A DNA stretch of 64,000 nucleotides, taken from positions 23,134 to 87,133 of the IMG/VR virus record IMGVR_UViG_3300008120_009793; one strand, 5' to 3'. The number at the start of each line of letters is the position of its first letter. Positions within the stretch are counted from its first letter, which is position 1. Below, piece by piece: positions 20,201 to 29,366 of this stretch. The position numbers and the translations under genes are program-made. This DNA comes from a virus. Below the pieces are notes generated by a model. It was given only the letters and a program-made list of their open reading frames with translations, did not search any database and had not been told where the DNA came from.

Positions 20201-23200
20201 CTTTAGAAGAAGCATTAAACTCTATTAATCTATAGGAATCTTCTGGAGATCCAACAGAATATGATTGTATGTACTTAACATACATCACAAAGTTTTCAGT
20301 CCTATCATCTACGGCTAAGCATATTGTTTGAAATTGAGAATCAGGGACAGGAGCTAAATAATTGAGATCTGGTCTGGAGAATCCGGATACGAGAACAGAA
20401 CTAACTAGTATTGTCTCCTCTGGTTTTTGTCTATTATAAATAACTAGAGGTACAGCACATCTTTCTCCATAACACCACCAATTTCCATATTCATCAGGTA
20501 AAACTTTTCTTGGAACAGACCCGGGATATTCAGTACCTATATAATAATAATCTATATCTGTTGGGGATTTCATTACCTTGACAGAGGTAACTCCTCCCAT
20601 GATTATATCACCGTCTCTATCTTGCTTTATAGATAAAGGAGCACCCATTGCAGGCGATCCAACTTGTAAATCATATGATAAGGTTTCCTCTTTGTAAGGC
20701 CTAGCTATACACGTAAGACCCGGGGAAATAACATCCCCAGTGTTCTTAAAATATTCCGGCAATTTTGAAAATCCCCTAACTTCATAATAGAATCTAGAAA
20801 TATTCGGATCTGTTGACGCATTTAATTGATCAGCAGCTTCCCTTAAATCTAGATAATTTGGACTTGCATCAGGGGAAGAAACATTCCCTAGAATTATTCC
20901 TTTAGACTTTTGACTAACCCTTATTTTATCTCCACTTTGTAGATTATAAAGGGAAAATCCACCTAACCAGTCATTATGAAAATCATACATTCCCCAGGTT
21001 TGAGAATATAAATTATTCCAAGAAAGAGAATCAAAAGAGTCCCAGTTTAATCCCTTGGTTCCATAGTATCTGGTATTTTCCGTTGGAAGATCTCCTTCAA
21101 AATTATAATCAACATAATCAGAGTAAGCATTAATTCCTCCAGAGAATTGTGAAGAATATGATTTAACTGCAGAACTTCCATCGTATAGATAAAGGCCACC
21201 GGTCGTAGTAAACTCGAGGGATTTACCATTGTATAATGCTCCCCTCCCTATCGGTGTTTTAAAAACAACATCCATCCATTCTTGAACGTTAGCTGTGGAA
21301 ATAAGAGAAGTAGTTATAGTATCAATCCCGAAAGCAGGATCTTTCGTGAACCCATTGAATTTACTCATCAAATTGCCCAGTGTAGTATCCAATCTTCCAT
21401 TAAAATCAACAGTATGATAATTAGATCCCTCGTACTTTACAGTAATGCTCCCGGATTTAACCACACTTATAAGGGAAGGTGTTACTGAACCTGAGAGTAT
21501 AATCGGAAGGGTGAAACCTGTAGCTGTAACGTTACTTATTAGATAAGTCCCGGAAAGATTTCCTGCCCCAGTGTTGTATCCATCTATTAATGTTACTCTC
21601 TCCCCGTTTATAAAAGAATGTGGAAGATATGATGAATTTAAAGTTGCAATCACTGGACCAGAACCTGTTCCACTATAAGAACTGGTAAAGCTAGACATAG
21701 GTATTTTTTGTAGACCGAATCTAACTAAAGAAGATCCTATAGTTTCTGGAAAATCTTTTAAAATCTTGCATTTTTGACCCTCGTTAAATTGATTTCCATA
21801 TTCAGCAGGATTTAGGATTAAATTAGATGGTTTAGGTTCTTCTGGTCTTCTTTCAACGGGAAAAACCCACATCGATTCAAAATTATCCCAAGGCTGTTTT
21901 GTCTGATCCCAGGTATAAACTTCAGCTTCTCTGAATCTAGAAACACTAACAATTTCAACTTCCCTCTTCTTAACTTCCAAGCAATTCTCATAGTGTGTAG
22001 AACAGATGTCGTTAAATCCATCCCAAACCCTGCATTGAACCGAATATATTCCATCATATGGAAGAACAAGGGGAAGTTTATAATAATCAGTTATTTTACC
22101 TCTTAGATCATAATAATAAGGTCTATCATCTTTCTTTGTGATCTTCCATTCAACCTCATAAAATCCCGCGAATCTAAGATTATCCCAAGAATAAAATCCG
22201 TCGGGATTGAAAGAATAATCATAATAGGATAAATCGAGATTGTCTTTAAAAATGTTAACGATTTCTACTTTCCAGTCATCGAATATTCCTTCATTTTTAA
22301 CCCATAAAAGTTTAACATTAGCTATTCCAGTGAGAGTACTATAGCTTTGAACCTCACATAGAAACTGACAATCGGAATCTGTGTTAGAAGTAAATTTAAG
22401 TTGAACCTTACCAGATGCTGGGTTTAAAATTGATATACCAGTTTGGAGATTAATATTGAACAAGGTTCCAAATATGGTAGAAAGATTAAATTCAAAATTT
22501 AAGCTAGAGTCTATTAGGGTCTGATCGTTATATCCGGAAACATCTGAAATAGATGCTAGTGTTGAAGAATATGTTGAAATATTTCTATCTAAAGAATCCC
22601 ACTGATTATTTACTTCGTCCCATGTTAAAACAAAAGATGTTATTTCCATCGTAACCGGAAATCCTGCGGGGACATCATAAACTTTCCCGTCATATAGTTT
22701 TCGGTATCCCCCGTTTTTATTATCTCCGTCACCTAGTCTGTAAGGTTTTATTCCCTTCGTGTTTCTTTCATCATAAAATAGCTTTATTGCATCAGCTAAA
22801 GCTTTGGACTGTTTACCTGGGAGTTTTAAATTGTTCTGGGGTAAATCTACTAGATTTCCATAAGTTGAAAAATCGTAGGTGTTAGGTTCCACCCCAACAT
22901 AAGGAACATACGGAATATCAGAATTGGGTCTTACTGAAAAGGGCCTTAAATCCTCTATGTAACCATATTCTGGGGTAAATCCTAGCTCTAGGTCAATTCC
23001 CTGATTTAACTCATCTATCTTTAAATTATCTGTCCATGCTCTGGTTTTGTAGATTCCAAAATAGACACCTTCTCCTGTTATATCAATAATCCTCGCATTT
23101 AAAGGAAGATAATCTTTTTTTAATTTTTCTTTTAAGCCAAACAGTTTTATAAGTACCTCCTCCGGAGAAAAAACAAAAGCATTTTCCACAACGGGATATT

Positions 23201-24731
23201 CATAAATGTCCTCTTGGTTCTCAACTACCCTGTTGATATCATAGAATAAACCAAAGAGTGCAGTTTTCTTAAAACTTGAGGATGGAAATAATTTTTCCAT
23301 CGAGGATTTTAAACCAAAAGTTCCGTCGTTTCTTTTTCCGTAAATTTCTACCTGTTTATACTTACCAGAATTTTCATCGTCAATTATACTGGATATTAAA
23401 TTTTGTTGACCTCCGGGTAAAGCATTCCACCTCTCTAAAAAATCCGTATTTTGTTTGAGAGCGGATGTTTCAGATTCAGATTTTTTAATATTTAACCAAT
23501 ATTCTTTAATTCTTAGATCTTGGTACCCAAAAAATTTAATAGCATTAACAAGACCCTTATAAGATCCTAAATAAGAGTATATTTCATGTCCTTCTAATAA
23601 AAGCTCTTTTCTCTTATCATTTAAAATCTCATAATCTGTGAATGGCTCTTTGGGATCAGAATCTCTTAATATATAAGCGTCTTCCGCATTTAACCTTCTC
23701 CCAAAATTATTTAAAATTGTTTTATATCTTTCATCTTCACCTATTGTTTCCCCGTGTATCTCTATCCTTGCTACAGTTTTTGGGTACCCTAATGAAAGAT
23801 CCTCTATTACTAATGTTCTACCGAATATTCCCTCCTCTTTAGAATTAAGAGCTATGTTAACAGAGGCACTTCCCGAATATATTTCACCCGAGCTTCTTAA
23901 GTAATCATTTACAGTTTCATTTGGATCATAATCGATTTTTAAATAATTAGTATTGATTGATTCTAAAACAGGAGCATCCAGAGTTCCATCTTCGGTGAGG
24001 ATGTATTGATATATGTAAGAAGAAATGTTATTTCTTTCCTCGACAGGATATACAAAAACCGTGATGTTATTAAGAGTAACTTCGCACTTCTTGTTTAAGT
24101 ATATTTTATTTCCAGAAACTTTTGTAATTCTAGCATCTTTAGGAATTCCGTCTCCTAAAATCATTAAAAATTCGTCATTCTCCGAAATAGCACTTACATC
24201 AGAGGAAGTCGTGATATAATCTAATCCCTTAGTTATACTCGCTCTAATAGGATCAAAAGCATCAAAATCTAAAACGTTTCTAGTTGTCTCGAAACTAACT
24301 CTCCATAAATTAAAAAACAAAGGGACGGAATTTTCTGAAAACGTTGCAGCATTTTCAAGCTCAATTGTCTTATCCACCACACTAACACCAGTTACAAGAT
24401 TTCCGTTAGGGAACTGCTGACAAAAAACCTTAGATCCTATAAAATCCACAACAGGTTCAGAGTTTAATGTAACCTTTCTAGATCCAGAATTAAAAGATCC
24501 ATATATTCCAGATGCAGAGGTTGAACTTATTTCTGGGGTTATATGAGGATATCCATAAACAGTGTTTCCGTTTAGATCTTCAAATTTTTCAATTATAAAC
24601 AGGTGTTCTATTTCAAAAAGATCCACAGATACCTGAGGAAGCATTAATCTAGTTTCCCAGAATTCTCCGTTCCAAACAAAATTTGATTGGTGCCCAGTTT
24701 TATTAAAAAATAGAAGATTTTTATAATTCAT
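17202..24731 (-). CDS. Giant baseplate/tail protein with beta-propeller and PKD-like domains
   Basis: This 2509-residue protein probably forms part of the baseplate wedge or an attached host-contact arm. Residues about 370-410 (KELLLEGHEIYSYLGSYKGL, then FFGYQDL) resemble segments of phage baseplate proteins of the gpI/gp7 kind. Residues about 1600-1680 contain repeats like those of sensor-kinase propellers (LWIVTNGGLKTYNG, SKWIGSSNGICYYD). Residues about 1924-2364 carry at least four SBBP-type blades, each with a 'GN-hydrophobic-Y-V-x-G' core (EGYVYVTGFFSG, GNVYVAGIFSG, GNLYILGSYDG, DNIYLTGYISG). Residues about 2380-2500 are PKD/Ig-like, ending in the FYTLRAKIEDTNGN strand pair. It is the gene after the 84-residue protein, whose stop overlaps its start by one base. 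Confidence 0.8.
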   Translation of the reverse strand: MNYKNLLFFNKTGHQSNFVWNGEFWETRLMLPQVSVDLFEIEHLFIIEKFEDLNGNTVYGYPHITPEISSTSASGIYGSFNSGSRKVTLNSEPVVDFIGSKVFCQQFPNGNLVTGVSVVDKTIELENAATFSENSVPLFFNLWRVSFETTRNVLDFDAFDPIRASITKGLDYITTSSDVSAISENDEFLMILGDGIPKDARITKVSGNKIYLNKKCEVTLNNITVFVYPVEERNNISSYIYQYILTEDGTLDAPVLESINTNYLKIDYDPNETVNDYLRSSGEIYSGSASVNIALNSKEEGIFGRTLVIEDLSLGYPKTVARIEIHGETIGEDERYKTILNNFGRRLNAEDAYILRDSDPKEPFTDYEILNDKRKELLLEGHEIYSYLGSYKGLVNAIKFFGYQDLRIKEYWLNIKKSESETSALKQNTDFLERWNALPGGQQNLISSIIDDENSGKYKQVEIYGKRNDGTFGLKSSMEKLFPSSSFKKTALFGLFYDINRVVENQEDIYEYPVVENAFVFSPEEVLIKLFGLKEKLKKDYLPLNARIIDITGEGVYFGIYKTRAWTDNLKIDELNQGIDLELGFTPEYGYIEDLRPFSVRPNSDIPYVPYVGVEPNTYDFSTYGNLVDLPQNNLKLPGKQSKALADAIKLFYDERNTKGIKPYRLGDGDNKNGGYRKLYDGKVYDVPAGFPVTMEITSFVLTWDEVNNQWDSLDRNISTYSSTLASISDVSGYNDQTLIDSSLNFEFNLSTIFGTLFNINLQTGISILNPASGKVQLKFTSNTDSDCQFLCEVQSYSTLTGIANVKLLWVKNEGIFDDWKVEIVNIFKDNLDLSYYDYSFNPDGFYSWDNLRFAGFYEVEWKITKKDDRPYYYDLRGKITDYYKLPLVLPYDGIYSVQCRVWDGFNDICSTHYENCLEVKKREVEIVSVSRFREAEVYTWDQTKQPWDNFESMWVFPVERRPEEPKPSNLILNPAEYGNQFNEGQKCKILKDFPETIGSSLVRFGLQKIPMSSFTSSYSGTGSGPVIATLNSSYLPHSFINGERVTLIDGYNTGAGNLSGTYLISNVTATGFTLPIILSGSVTPSLISVVKSGSITVKYEGSNYHTVDFNGRLDTTLGNLMSKFNGFTKDPAFGIDTITTSLISTANVQEWMDVVFKTPIGRGALYNGKSLEFTTTGGLYLYDGSSAVKSYSSQFSGGINAYSDYVDYNFEGDLPTENTRYYGTKGLNWDSFDSLSWNNLYSQTWGMYDFHNDWLGGFSLYNLQSGDKIRVSQKSKGIILGNVSSPDASPNYLDLREAADQLNASTDPNISRFYYEVRGFSKLPEYFKNTGDVISPGLTCIARPYKEETLSYDLQVGSPAMGAPLSIKQDRDGDIIMGGVTSVKVMKSPTDIDYYYIGTEYPGSVPRKVLPDEYGNWWCYGERCAVPLVIYNRQKPEETILVSSVLVSGFSRPDLNYLAPVPDSQFQTICLAVDDRTENFVMYVKYIQSYSVGSPEDSYRLIEFNASSKEFVVISTLGPSWNASRTYNVGSIVSKNGLSYRSLVGSNLSQNPESSTGYWELIPQENIGIIDTTLYSIRQLKYEYIGKKSKLWIVTNGGLKTYNGIKIDTLDISNSGLHTNDLYSLEIDESGSKWIGSSNGICYYDNIRWGCWTPTTNPELPVGKSRNIVNLGSGRIFFIVQTGTEIYELVYFNGITFVVYSDDPGTINTFGPIYSLDYDYEDIYFFKNNVKYIDGNFTRNVGDLFYLGDEPRIGSPYVNANYWDQSSVGSYPTPQNIHARKISFVIPYIHASAKTPGISGWDFIYHLSYRPVPDPIYVREKGIGETEVNFNFIVGPLYTSSINIGKDPQLPYVDSKSWKIPSWINYDFRDVTDSHPGIDIDNLFLDAPLRDIASGVALKESYWRNSNVIRSSDREIGNLLDRFEWVIKIGDTQDDRGIKTFVDEEGYVYVTGFFSGTISFGSKNNLPIGANTTLASNSCRSIFVAKYNQFGVVQWARKYGDASFSGFADYDFTPTGIKVDRVGNVVVVGYKEKNRNNTTSELPTNIYLKWNWNAVFVSGTNLFSPSSDTARDLIKDLAIDQVGNVYVAGIFSGTLSAGNFSISSSGSDPEVFVARIEGDGNVKWLYKANSGGIEENPSIQIGKDYEDLYLAYSSRVGSVQNLILSKFISYDFHIEWTRSYRNSDHSNYHISPRIKVSGNGEIALGATFSGFIEVEGNVISSNGDKDIAIMKFNGYRNLWAKSVGSKDADYCQDVEIDSEGNLYILGSYDGPLIASPEFSSPSYYPSPEGNSDIVLFKYDHHGILLDIVDAGGINRDEGISLSLDKEDNIYLTGYISGESEFSNWIASPSGGEDAFIGKITNLKYRTGKNIGGVYSWFGTGSWTSGERKISNKEFEVPMGTTVIFNPIDSLIPGQKNIVYTLINDDDDENLIEIKDAHAFIWTFNQPGFYTLRAKIEDTNGNIYIHDKKGYIRVIDHKNPPPGEIVEYVNSETFRKRAIYEKKTMPQII

Positions 24732-24985
24732 TACCTAACGTACTTATTATTTTTAGGAACTCTGTAGTTAACAAAATTTCTAATTCCCTTAGTTGCCTCG
24801 ATTAATCTATAAACTACCCTCTCGATATACGACATTATACTTTTCCTGTTTTTGTCGCCTTCAAGTGTTATAGAGGACAGGGTTTTTTCAAATATCTGCC
24901 CCTCGTAGTTGAATCCAACATTTGATCTATTATCTCTTGTTGAATTTATGTAGTCATAATAACTTTTTCTTTCAGTATTAAACAT
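24731..24985 (-). CDS. Small baseplate-operon protein of unknown function
   Basis: This is an 84-residue basic protein with many Arg, Lys, Tyr and Asn residues (MFNTERKSYYDYINSTRDNR). It has no signal peptide or membrane segment. It sits one base after the gp6-like gene, and its stop codon overlaps the ATG of the giant propeller protein, so the three are probably translationally coupled. Size and place would suit a small wedge connector, but no family is recognised. Confidence 0.65.
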   Translation of the reverse strand: MFNTERKSYYDYINSTRDNRSNVGFNYEGQIFEKTLSSITLEGDKNRKSIMSYIERVVYRLIEATKGIRNFVNYRVPKNNKYVR

Positions 24986-24986
24986 T

Positions 24987-26711
24987 TTATGAATTACTAT
25001 TTCTTATGAATTGCTTGTTCTTCATATTTACCTCTGTGTTGTAGGTAACAGGAACTGTTTTTCTAATATCTATATTGATTGAAGATAACTTGTTTAAATC
25101 CGCTCCTTTATCATAAAATAAACCAGCTCTGTCTGACCATCCGCCAGTAAGTATTACTATTTCATCCTTATCAAAAAGAATATCTCCAAAATCATCTAAA
25201 CCTAAAACCGTTTTCTTTTTAGGATCTGTATCAGGAAGAGATTCTACACTTTTAGCATACAGTTCATTTTTTTCAGATATAAAAAATAAAGTAACTGAAT
25301 CTACCCCCGGAACAGATTCTACAATTGAAATTAAATCAGATCTAGGGATTTTGTCTCTTCTTCTAATACCTATAAAGTAATTGCTAATAGAATCAATGAT
25401 TTGTCCTTTTATAGTATCAGGATCATAACCTTCAAAAACAGTTATGAGTATATTTAAAACATACCTAGAAATTTTAGGATCTAATATTCTTACTTCAGTA
25501 GTAACAATTTTCTGTCCGCTATCTTCGATTGCTTGAAGAAGTCTATTTTTTTGGAATTCTGTCAGCTTGAATTCTGTCTCTGCAATATCAAAATACGTTT
25601 CATTAGTTTTTAATTTCTGAGTTATATCAGGTACTAAAAGAACATAAATAATATTATCATCATCCAGATATTGATCATCAAAGGTTGAAAAAGCCTCAAT
25701 AATTGAGAATATACCAAATTTTTCAAAGTATGTAATATAATTATCGGGATTTGCTAAAACAAAAGATCTTGAGGTTTTAGGAGCAAGAATTCTTGTAAGT
25801 TCTATGGATTCTTTATCGGTTCCTAACTGAGGTGCAACGGTGCAGTTTATTTTTAAATACTCCTGAAGGGAAACTGAATTACCGAAAGAATCCGTTCCGT
25901 CGTCGCTAAATTCAAATGCTATTTTTCCAGGTTCAAGAGAACTGATATTTCCTCCAGACCCTAGGGTTTCCAGATATTGTACCTGTATTGTGGATCCAGT
26001 AGGAGGGATTTTTCCAAAATTTAAATTTCCAAAAATTACGTCTATACCACTACTGATACCGGTTCTAACCAAAACACCCTCTGCATTAAATGGAATATCA
26101 TATAAAGAATCATAAACCTTCCATTCGTCACTGTCTACAAAAACTTTAACTTGAAAGTTGTCAATGGCGGAAGTAATCCTGTCAGACACGTTGTAACTTT
26201 GTAGTGATCTTCCGTTTCCTGTGAATGTCGAAGTTTTAATGCTTCCCTCTAATATTTCACAAGAAACCTTGGAAGAAGAATTTAGATTAATCCTAGTATA
26301 TTCCTGGGGAAAGTTTAAAACATAAGAAACGCCACCGTTAGAAAATTTAATTTGAGCATATCTAGGAATTAGAATTGCTCCACCGCCTACAGTTGTTGCA
26401 TCTGTTCCGTTCCATATAATTTCCACCTGGCCCCTTGCAGCAGTACTTCTGGAAGCGTTATGTCCAGCAAGAGCAGCAAGTCCATAAATTGAACTTTCCC
26501 TACTTGCTTTTCTAATATCAAGCTCAGTAATAGAATCCTCAATAAAGTAAAGGATTAGCTGAGAAAGGTTCTGCAGAACAAATAATATTTGTCCCCAAGC
26601 AGAAGCTACCGTAAATAATTGATTGGCTTGATTATATCTTTTCTGGATGATCTCAAGAGTATCCTGAAGAAGATCCTGAATTTTAGCCCGATTTTTTTTG
26701 AATAAATCCAT
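24987..26711 (-). CDS. Baseplate wedge protein, gp6/J-like
   Basis: This 574-residue protein is assigned to the gp6/BapJ family that forms the inner wedge of contractile-tail baseplates. In support, it directly follows gp25, the conserved partner order. It has the helical start, the beta-rich middle (LIPRYAQIKFSNGGVSYVL) and the later NCTVAPQLGTDKESIELTRI segment characteristic of J-like proteins. The C-terminal part contains the repeated RYVLNILITVFEGYDPDTIK and DLISIVESVPGVDSVTLFF elements found in this family. It is longer than P2 gpJ and close in size to T4 gp6. The start overlaps nothing: one base separates it from the gp25 stop. A distant gp6 assignment is secure; fine domain borders are not. 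Confidence 0.88.
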   Translation of the reverse strand: MDLFKKNRAKIQDLLQDTLEIIQKRYNQANQLFTVASAWGQILFVLQNLSQLILYFIEDSITELDIRKASRESSIYGLAALAGHNASRSTAARGQVEIIWNGTDATTVGGGAILIPRYAQIKFSNGGVSYVLNFPQEYTRINLNSSSKVSCEILEGSIKTSTFTGNGRSLQSYNVSDRITSAIDNFQVKVFVDSDEWKVYDSLYDIPFNAEGVLVRTGISSGIDVIFGNLNFGKIPPTGSTIQVQYLETLGSGGNISSLEPGKIAFEFSDDGTDSFGNSVSLQEYLKINCTVAPQLGTDKESIELTRILAPKTSRSFVLANPDNYITYFEKFGIFSIIEAFSTFDDQYLDDDNIIYVLLVPDITQKLKTNETYFDIAETEFKLTEFQKNRLLQAIEDSGQKIVTTEVRILDPKISRYVLNILITVFEGYDPDTIKGQIIDSISNYFIGIRRRDKIPRSDLISIVESVPGVDSVTLFFISEKNELYAKSVESLPDTDPKKKTVLGLDDFGDILFDKDEIVILTGGWSDRAGLFYDKGADLNKLSSINIDIRKTVPVTYNTEVNMKNKQFIRNSNS

Positions 26712-26712
26712 T

Positions 26713-27084
26713 TTAAATTACCTTTATTCCCAATACAGGATTACCTTTGATAGCGAATTCAATAACACAGCTATCTCTGGTTTCTCCTCTGAAAAAACCC
26801 ACCTGAAAATCAATTTTGAGTATTCCTCTAGCAAAAGGACAGTAGGTATAAAGCTGTAAGCTGATTGCCTCTTCTAATTCTTGCTGATTGACCTCAAAAT
26901 CGAAAATTAAAGATTCTAGATCTATACCAAAGAATGGGTCTCCTAAAACAGAACCAGGTTTAGTTAACATGATCTGCTTTATCATTCCTATAGAGGATTC
27001 CACAACATCGTCGGTTTCTAATTTGTCCGGGACGTATAAGGGATCGTCAGGATTTCTAGGGTATATGTCAGTGATCTTTATCAT
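26713..27084 (-). CDS. Baseplate wedge protein gp25 (GPW/gp25 family)
   Basis: This 123-residue protein has the size and pattern of gp25, a small wedge subunit that joins gp6 in the sheath-nucleating ring. Family features are the QIMLTKPGSVLGDPFFGIDL segment, where the conserved 'L.T..GE....P.FG..L' motif falls, followed by LESLIFDFEVNQQ and the YCPFARGI strand. Its start is unusual for this window: it has a true Shine-Dalgarno sequence (AAGGGAG, five bases before ATG) and a TATAAATA element 13 bases before the ATG. Strong, separately initiated expression of the core wedge genes is therefore likely. Confidence 0.93.
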   Translation of the reverse strand: MIKITDIYPRNPDDPLYVPDKLETDDVVESSIGMIKQIMLTKPGSVLGDPFFGIDLESLIFDFEVNQQELEEAISLQLYTYCPFARGILKIDFQVGFFRGETRDSCVIEFAIKGNPVLGIKVI

Positions 27085-27097
27085 TATCTCCCTTATA

Positions 27098-27105
27098 TAT
27101 TTATA
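27098..27105 (-). promoter_or_regulatory. Late-promoter-like TATAAATA upstream of gp25
   Basis: On the minus strand TATAAATATATAAGGGAG places the T4-type late -10 word TATAAATA directly before the Shine-Dalgarno sequence of gp25. If used as in T4, transcription would start only a few bases before or within the ribosome-binding site. The word is exact; activity is inferred. Confidence 0.55.
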
Positions 27106-27132
27106 AAATATAAGCAGAAGATAATTTAAGGA

Positions 27133-27906
27133 TTAATTCCACTGTAAGAAATAGCTTGGGGTGTTTTCCGATTTAATCATATCCATTACCTCAGTCTTTT
27201 CTGTGGTTCCCTGTGCTGAAATAGCACTAGCGTTTATGGTAACCCCACCAGGTAATTGGTAACCAAAAGTTCCTAAAAGTCTCCCGATATTAATTTTTGC
27301 TTCTGCAAGGCAATATCTAACGAAAAGCTCATCAGAATATAGATTTTCCTCGGGAATGGCAATACATGCCTTAATTCCCACATCCTTACCTCCAAGGGCT
27401 AAACCTGTGCTGGATGTTCGGCTAGGATCGCGTCCTAGGATGGTTAGCTTCTTCGTATTCTTGTTATAATTGAAAGCATATGTTTCTAATAGGTATGCTT
27501 TTGCGAGGTCAAAAAATGAGTATAAAACGGTTCTATACACAAGGTTGTCTCCCACGAAGGGACTTAACATAAGTTCAGATCCTAATAGCTTGGAATCTCC
27601 AAAATCTTTATCGGGTGTTCCAACTATACCAGATCCACCAACCTCCCTTACATCATAAACACTTATCACGCATTCAGGTAGCTGAACCTGTCTAGTTGCT
27701 CTAAATGATTGATGTGAAAAAAGTTCTTTACCTAAAATAAAAATTCTATCCTCTACAGCATATTGATAGTTGTCATAAAAATATGCTTTGGCCCTTTTGA
27801 TGATTCTTTTAATTTCCCCGTCATTCAGAGCGTATGGTAAAGCGCAAGAATGTGAGATATCATCCTTTATTTCTTGAACTAATTGGTCTTCCGTAGTATT
27901 AGCCAT
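27133..27906 (-). CDS. Virion structural protein, possible neck/connector or tail-completion component
   Basis: This 257-residue protein has an alpha-helical N-terminal half (EIKRIIKRAKAYFYDNYQYA). A Gly-rich middle follows, and the conserved-looking C-terminus (FVRYCLAEAKINIGRLLGTF, then QGTTEKTEVMDMIKSENTPS) is of a kind seen in structural proteins of large myoviruses. It has no catalytic motif. It is the last gene before the gp25 promoter and overlaps the stop of the amidoligase-like gene by one base. A gp13/gp14-like connector role is a guess from size and context; a virion role is more likely than not. Confidence 0.65.
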   Translation of the reverse strand: MANTTEDQLVQEIKDDISHSCALPYALNDGEIKRIIKRAKAYFYDNYQYAVEDRIFILGKELFSHQSFRATRQVQLPECVISVYDVREVGGSGIVGTPDKDFGDSKLLGSELMLSPFVGDNLVYRTVLYSFFDLAKAYLLETYAFNYNKNTKKLTILGRDPSRTSSTGLALGGKDVGIKACIAIPEENLYSDELFVRYCLAEAKINIGRLLGTFGYQLPGGVTINASAISAQGTTEKTEVMDMIKSENTPSYFLQWN

Positions 27907-29366
27907 TATTGATCATTATTTTTATACAATCTATTTATCGAAATAGAAGGAATTGTATTATTAAGGTTATTGAAATCGTCGCTTGGGCCAACTTGTCCTT
28001 CAATATTACGATCAGGAAATACTACATTCTTTAAGAATTTTTCCCCCTTGCCTTTGCCTTTGCTTTTTCCATCCGCATCATTTGTTATAATTTCTGTAGT
28101 GGAAGAAACCTGAGCAAGAGATGTGATGTACCCTGATCTAATTATACCCCCAGTAATTTCACAACTTATTTCTTTATCTTTGGCATCTATATAAGAGTTA
28201 TTAACAGTGTTTCCCAGACCCAGATCACAATCTAGAATTTTAGAATCTTCAATTTCATTATTCATTACCAAATCAGTGTCCTCTATTTGACAATTTTTGA
28301 ATTTACATCCAAAAGCTCTACACTTAGCTACGTTTCCTTCAATTTCACACTCAACAAGATCTAAATTTTTTATAATATTAGCTCTTGTAGTTTTTCCGTC
28401 TTTTAGCTGATATCTTGAAATTTGTGTGTCATAATTTAGGAATCCAGAGGTAATTTCATTCTCTACTATTAAATTGTAAAGAATGTCTCTAATGTCGTGA
28501 AAATATGTTTTAATAATCTGTAAATCTTCTCTTAAATCAACAGTTACATGAAGATCTGGATAGTTTCTAACAAACGTTTCAGGGTCAATAAAGCTCTCAG
28601 TTTCTTTATATAATTTGGAAATTAGAGCGCTTAGATCCGATGTTTCTTTTTGATTTAAGGTGTCGTTCTGTAAAAGGGTTTTAAAAGTATGAGTTATGGT
28701 GTGATCTATAATTTCTTTTATCTCAGTGTATTTTTTCTGGTAATCAGTCCCTCCCATGTATCTCACCTCGATATAACCCTCTTCTAATTTAGTAAGGTTG
28801 ATTCCCATGTTTTTTTCAGTGTATACAACATAAGAATTTCTATCAGCAATAGTTCCGTCATATTTTCTAATGAACTTGTTAGCCGGAATTATTCTTTTTA
28901 TAGATTTAGCATAGAGAGATCCTCTTCTTTCAGGAAATCTGCTCCACACATACTCTTCATCATACCCTAAAACAAATTTTAAAGCATTTAAATTTTTAAG
29001 GTCTATTAGATCTGGGTATTTAAGACGATCGAAGCTTAATCCAAATTGCAGTGCGCATTTTTCATTCGTGTATCCGTTTTCTTCTATCCATTTTAGAATT
29101 CTAATTAAAACGGGGATTGCCTCGAAGTAATCCATCGGACCAGTAATTAGCTCTACCATCTTGGTACCGCCAGAAAAATCTGGTTCTAATTTAAAAACGT
29201 CCCTTGTTGGCTTAAATCTGGAGTGGTATCTCTTGAAAAGCTTAATTTCCTTCCCAATCTCGTCGCCTATTCTTTGCACCATCTCCGAACGCGAAAAATT
29301 GGACATGAACTCAAATTCAAATCCAATTTTTGCTGCGTAGAAGAAATTTTGATCAAGTATTCTCAA
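27906..29366 (-). CDS. Amidoligase-like protein with C-terminal beta-helix-type repeats
   Basis: The protein has 486 residues. The N-terminal half resembles the amidoligase (COOH-NH2 ligase) families of the glutamine-synthetase/GCS fold. Residues 15-20 are GFEFEF. Then come LEPDFSGG with VELITGPM, and ALQFGLSFD, matching in order the metal- and nucleotide-binding strands 'G-x-E-x-E', 'D.S....E...pP' and 'H.h.s'. Residues about 335-420 are short repeats (LVECEIEGNVAKC, FGCKFKNCQIEDTDLV) like pentapeptide or right-handed beta-helix coils. The only in-frame start retaining the first motif is a TTG at 29366, inside the end of the S1-like gene, so coupled translation is likely. The catalytic assignment is inferred from motifs only. 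Confidence 0.65.
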   Translation of the reverse strand: MRILDQNFFYAAKIGFEFEFMSNFSRSEMVQRIGDEIGKEIKLFKRYHSRFKPTRDVFKLEPDFSGGTKMVELITGPMDYFEAIPVLIRILKWIEENGYTNEKCALQFGLSFDRLKYPDLIDLKNLNALKFVLGYDEEYVWSRFPERRGSLYAKSIKRIIPANKFIRKYDGTIADRNSYVVYTEKNMGINLTKLEEGYIEVRYMGGTDYQKKYTEIKEIIDHTITHTFKTLLQNDTLNQKETSDLSALISKLYKETESFIDPETFVRNYPDLHVTVDLREDLQIIKTYFHDIRDILYNLIVENEITSGFLNYDTQISRYQLKDGKTTRANIIKNLDLVECEIEGNVAKCRAFGCKFKNCQIEDTDLVMNNEIEDSKILDCDLGLGNTVNNSYIDAKDKEISCEITGGIIRSGYITSLAQVSSTTEIITNDADGKSKGKGKGEKFLKNVVFPDRNIEGQVGPSDDFNNLNNTIPSISINRLYKNNDQ